Shown here: positions 63,701-64,000 of the stretch, piece after piece
Layout: each line of letters opens with the position of its first letter
Position numbering within the stretch: position 1 is the first letter of the stretch
Source: Aphis gossypii
Lineage: Eukaryota; Arthropoda; Insecta; Hemiptera; Aphididae
NCBI RefSeq assembly: GCF_020184175.1
Contig: NC_065531.1
Location: 63,566,806 to 63,630,805, forward strand
Reading direction: 5' to 3'
DNA: 64,000 bases
Program-made: the position numbers and the translations under genes
The notes under the pieces: generated by a model
Seen by the model: the letters and a program-made list of their open reading frames with translations, nothing else
What the model was told of the DNA's origin: nothing
The model's database searches: none

Positions 63701-64000
63701 ATCAAAGATAAAATTTCAGTCTATAAAACAAAACGATATTATAAATAATTAAGTACTATGATTTAAAAATAAAAAAGTTTTAGCTTTAAATACTTGACGA
63801 AACAAACTGAAAAAATCCAAAACTGTGGAGATTCTATTGGCGTTAAAAATAATTCTTGAAAAAAAAAATGAATTTTTTCCTCTATTGGTAATTTTGTTTT
63901 AGTTTTTCCAGATTTTTTTTTTTTTTTTAATTAAGTGTTGGGAATTCTCTACGATTGATTCAATTTGCTACCAAAAACCATTTACAATTATGAAATTAGA
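60743..64000. other. AT-rich sequence upstream of first visible LGR1 exon
   Basis: Presumably an intron of LGR1, since the first visible exon starts mid-codon in an internal repeat. A TA/CTAGGTGTTCAATAAGTTT word at about 61965 resembles one end of a mariner-type inverted repeat, but no partner end was found. No further LRR exon recognised. Confidence 0.5.

Noticed and set aside
1..64000. tRNA, rRNA and CRISPR features
   Set aside because: No cloverleaf with a GTTCRANNC B box, no rRNA core motifs and no regularly spaced identical repeats were recognised on reading both strands.

Overview
The window is strongly AT-rich animal DNA. It has spliced genes, long introns, many TA microsatellites and degraded DNA transposons, and no bacterial-style operons. 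The base composition, the very frequent TAGGTA-type words and the arthropod-like receptor point to an insect, most likely an aphid. The order is inferred from style and not proven.

One protein-coding gene can be supported with confidence. It lies on the minus strand from about 60.74 kb down to 29.83 kb and encodes a type A leucine-rich-repeat G-protein-coupled receptor. This is the LGR1 / glycoprotein hormone receptor family, which in insects is the receptor for GPA2/GPB5 (thyrostimulin). Ten exons were reconstructed, each with AG acceptor and GT donor sites. All nine junctions are phase-compatible and give one uninterrupted reading frame of 709 residues plus a stop. In protein order these are leucine-rich repeats (five exons), a hinge with the CCAF and PDAFNPCED landmarks (two exons plus the start of the next), seven transmembrane helices (three exons), and a long Gly-rich and Asp-rich cytoplasmic tail. 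The N-terminal exons (signal peptide, Cys-rich cap, first repeats) are not visible and should lie beyond 64 kb.

Layout: 1-29.3 kb has no gene I can support. It holds CpG-richer stretches around 0.84-1.7 kb and 23.3-25.1 kb (possible promoters or first exons of unseen genes), a 643-bp terminal-inverted-repeat element at 16.6 kb, a degraded repeat at 21.3-22.2 kb and a hAT-type MITE with an intact 8-bp target duplication at 25.1 kb. The region 29.3-30.8 kb holds the 3' UTR and the CpG-rich last exon of the receptor. Introns occupy 30.8-60.5 kb. They contain a diverged direct repeat (32.5/32.9 kb), a relative of the 21.3-kb repeat (33.2 kb), a deleted hAT element with a broken transposase C-terminus (39.0-39.65 kb), a possible frameshifted coding remnant (47.1-47.5 kb) and an 11.6-kb intron between two repeat exons. 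From 60.75 to 64 kb I see only AT-rich sequence, presumably another intron of the same gene.

I did not find a clear novel multi-gene system. The most distinctive items are the one-repeat-per-exon receptor architecture with an unusual glycine-rich tail, and the small transposon remnants listed.
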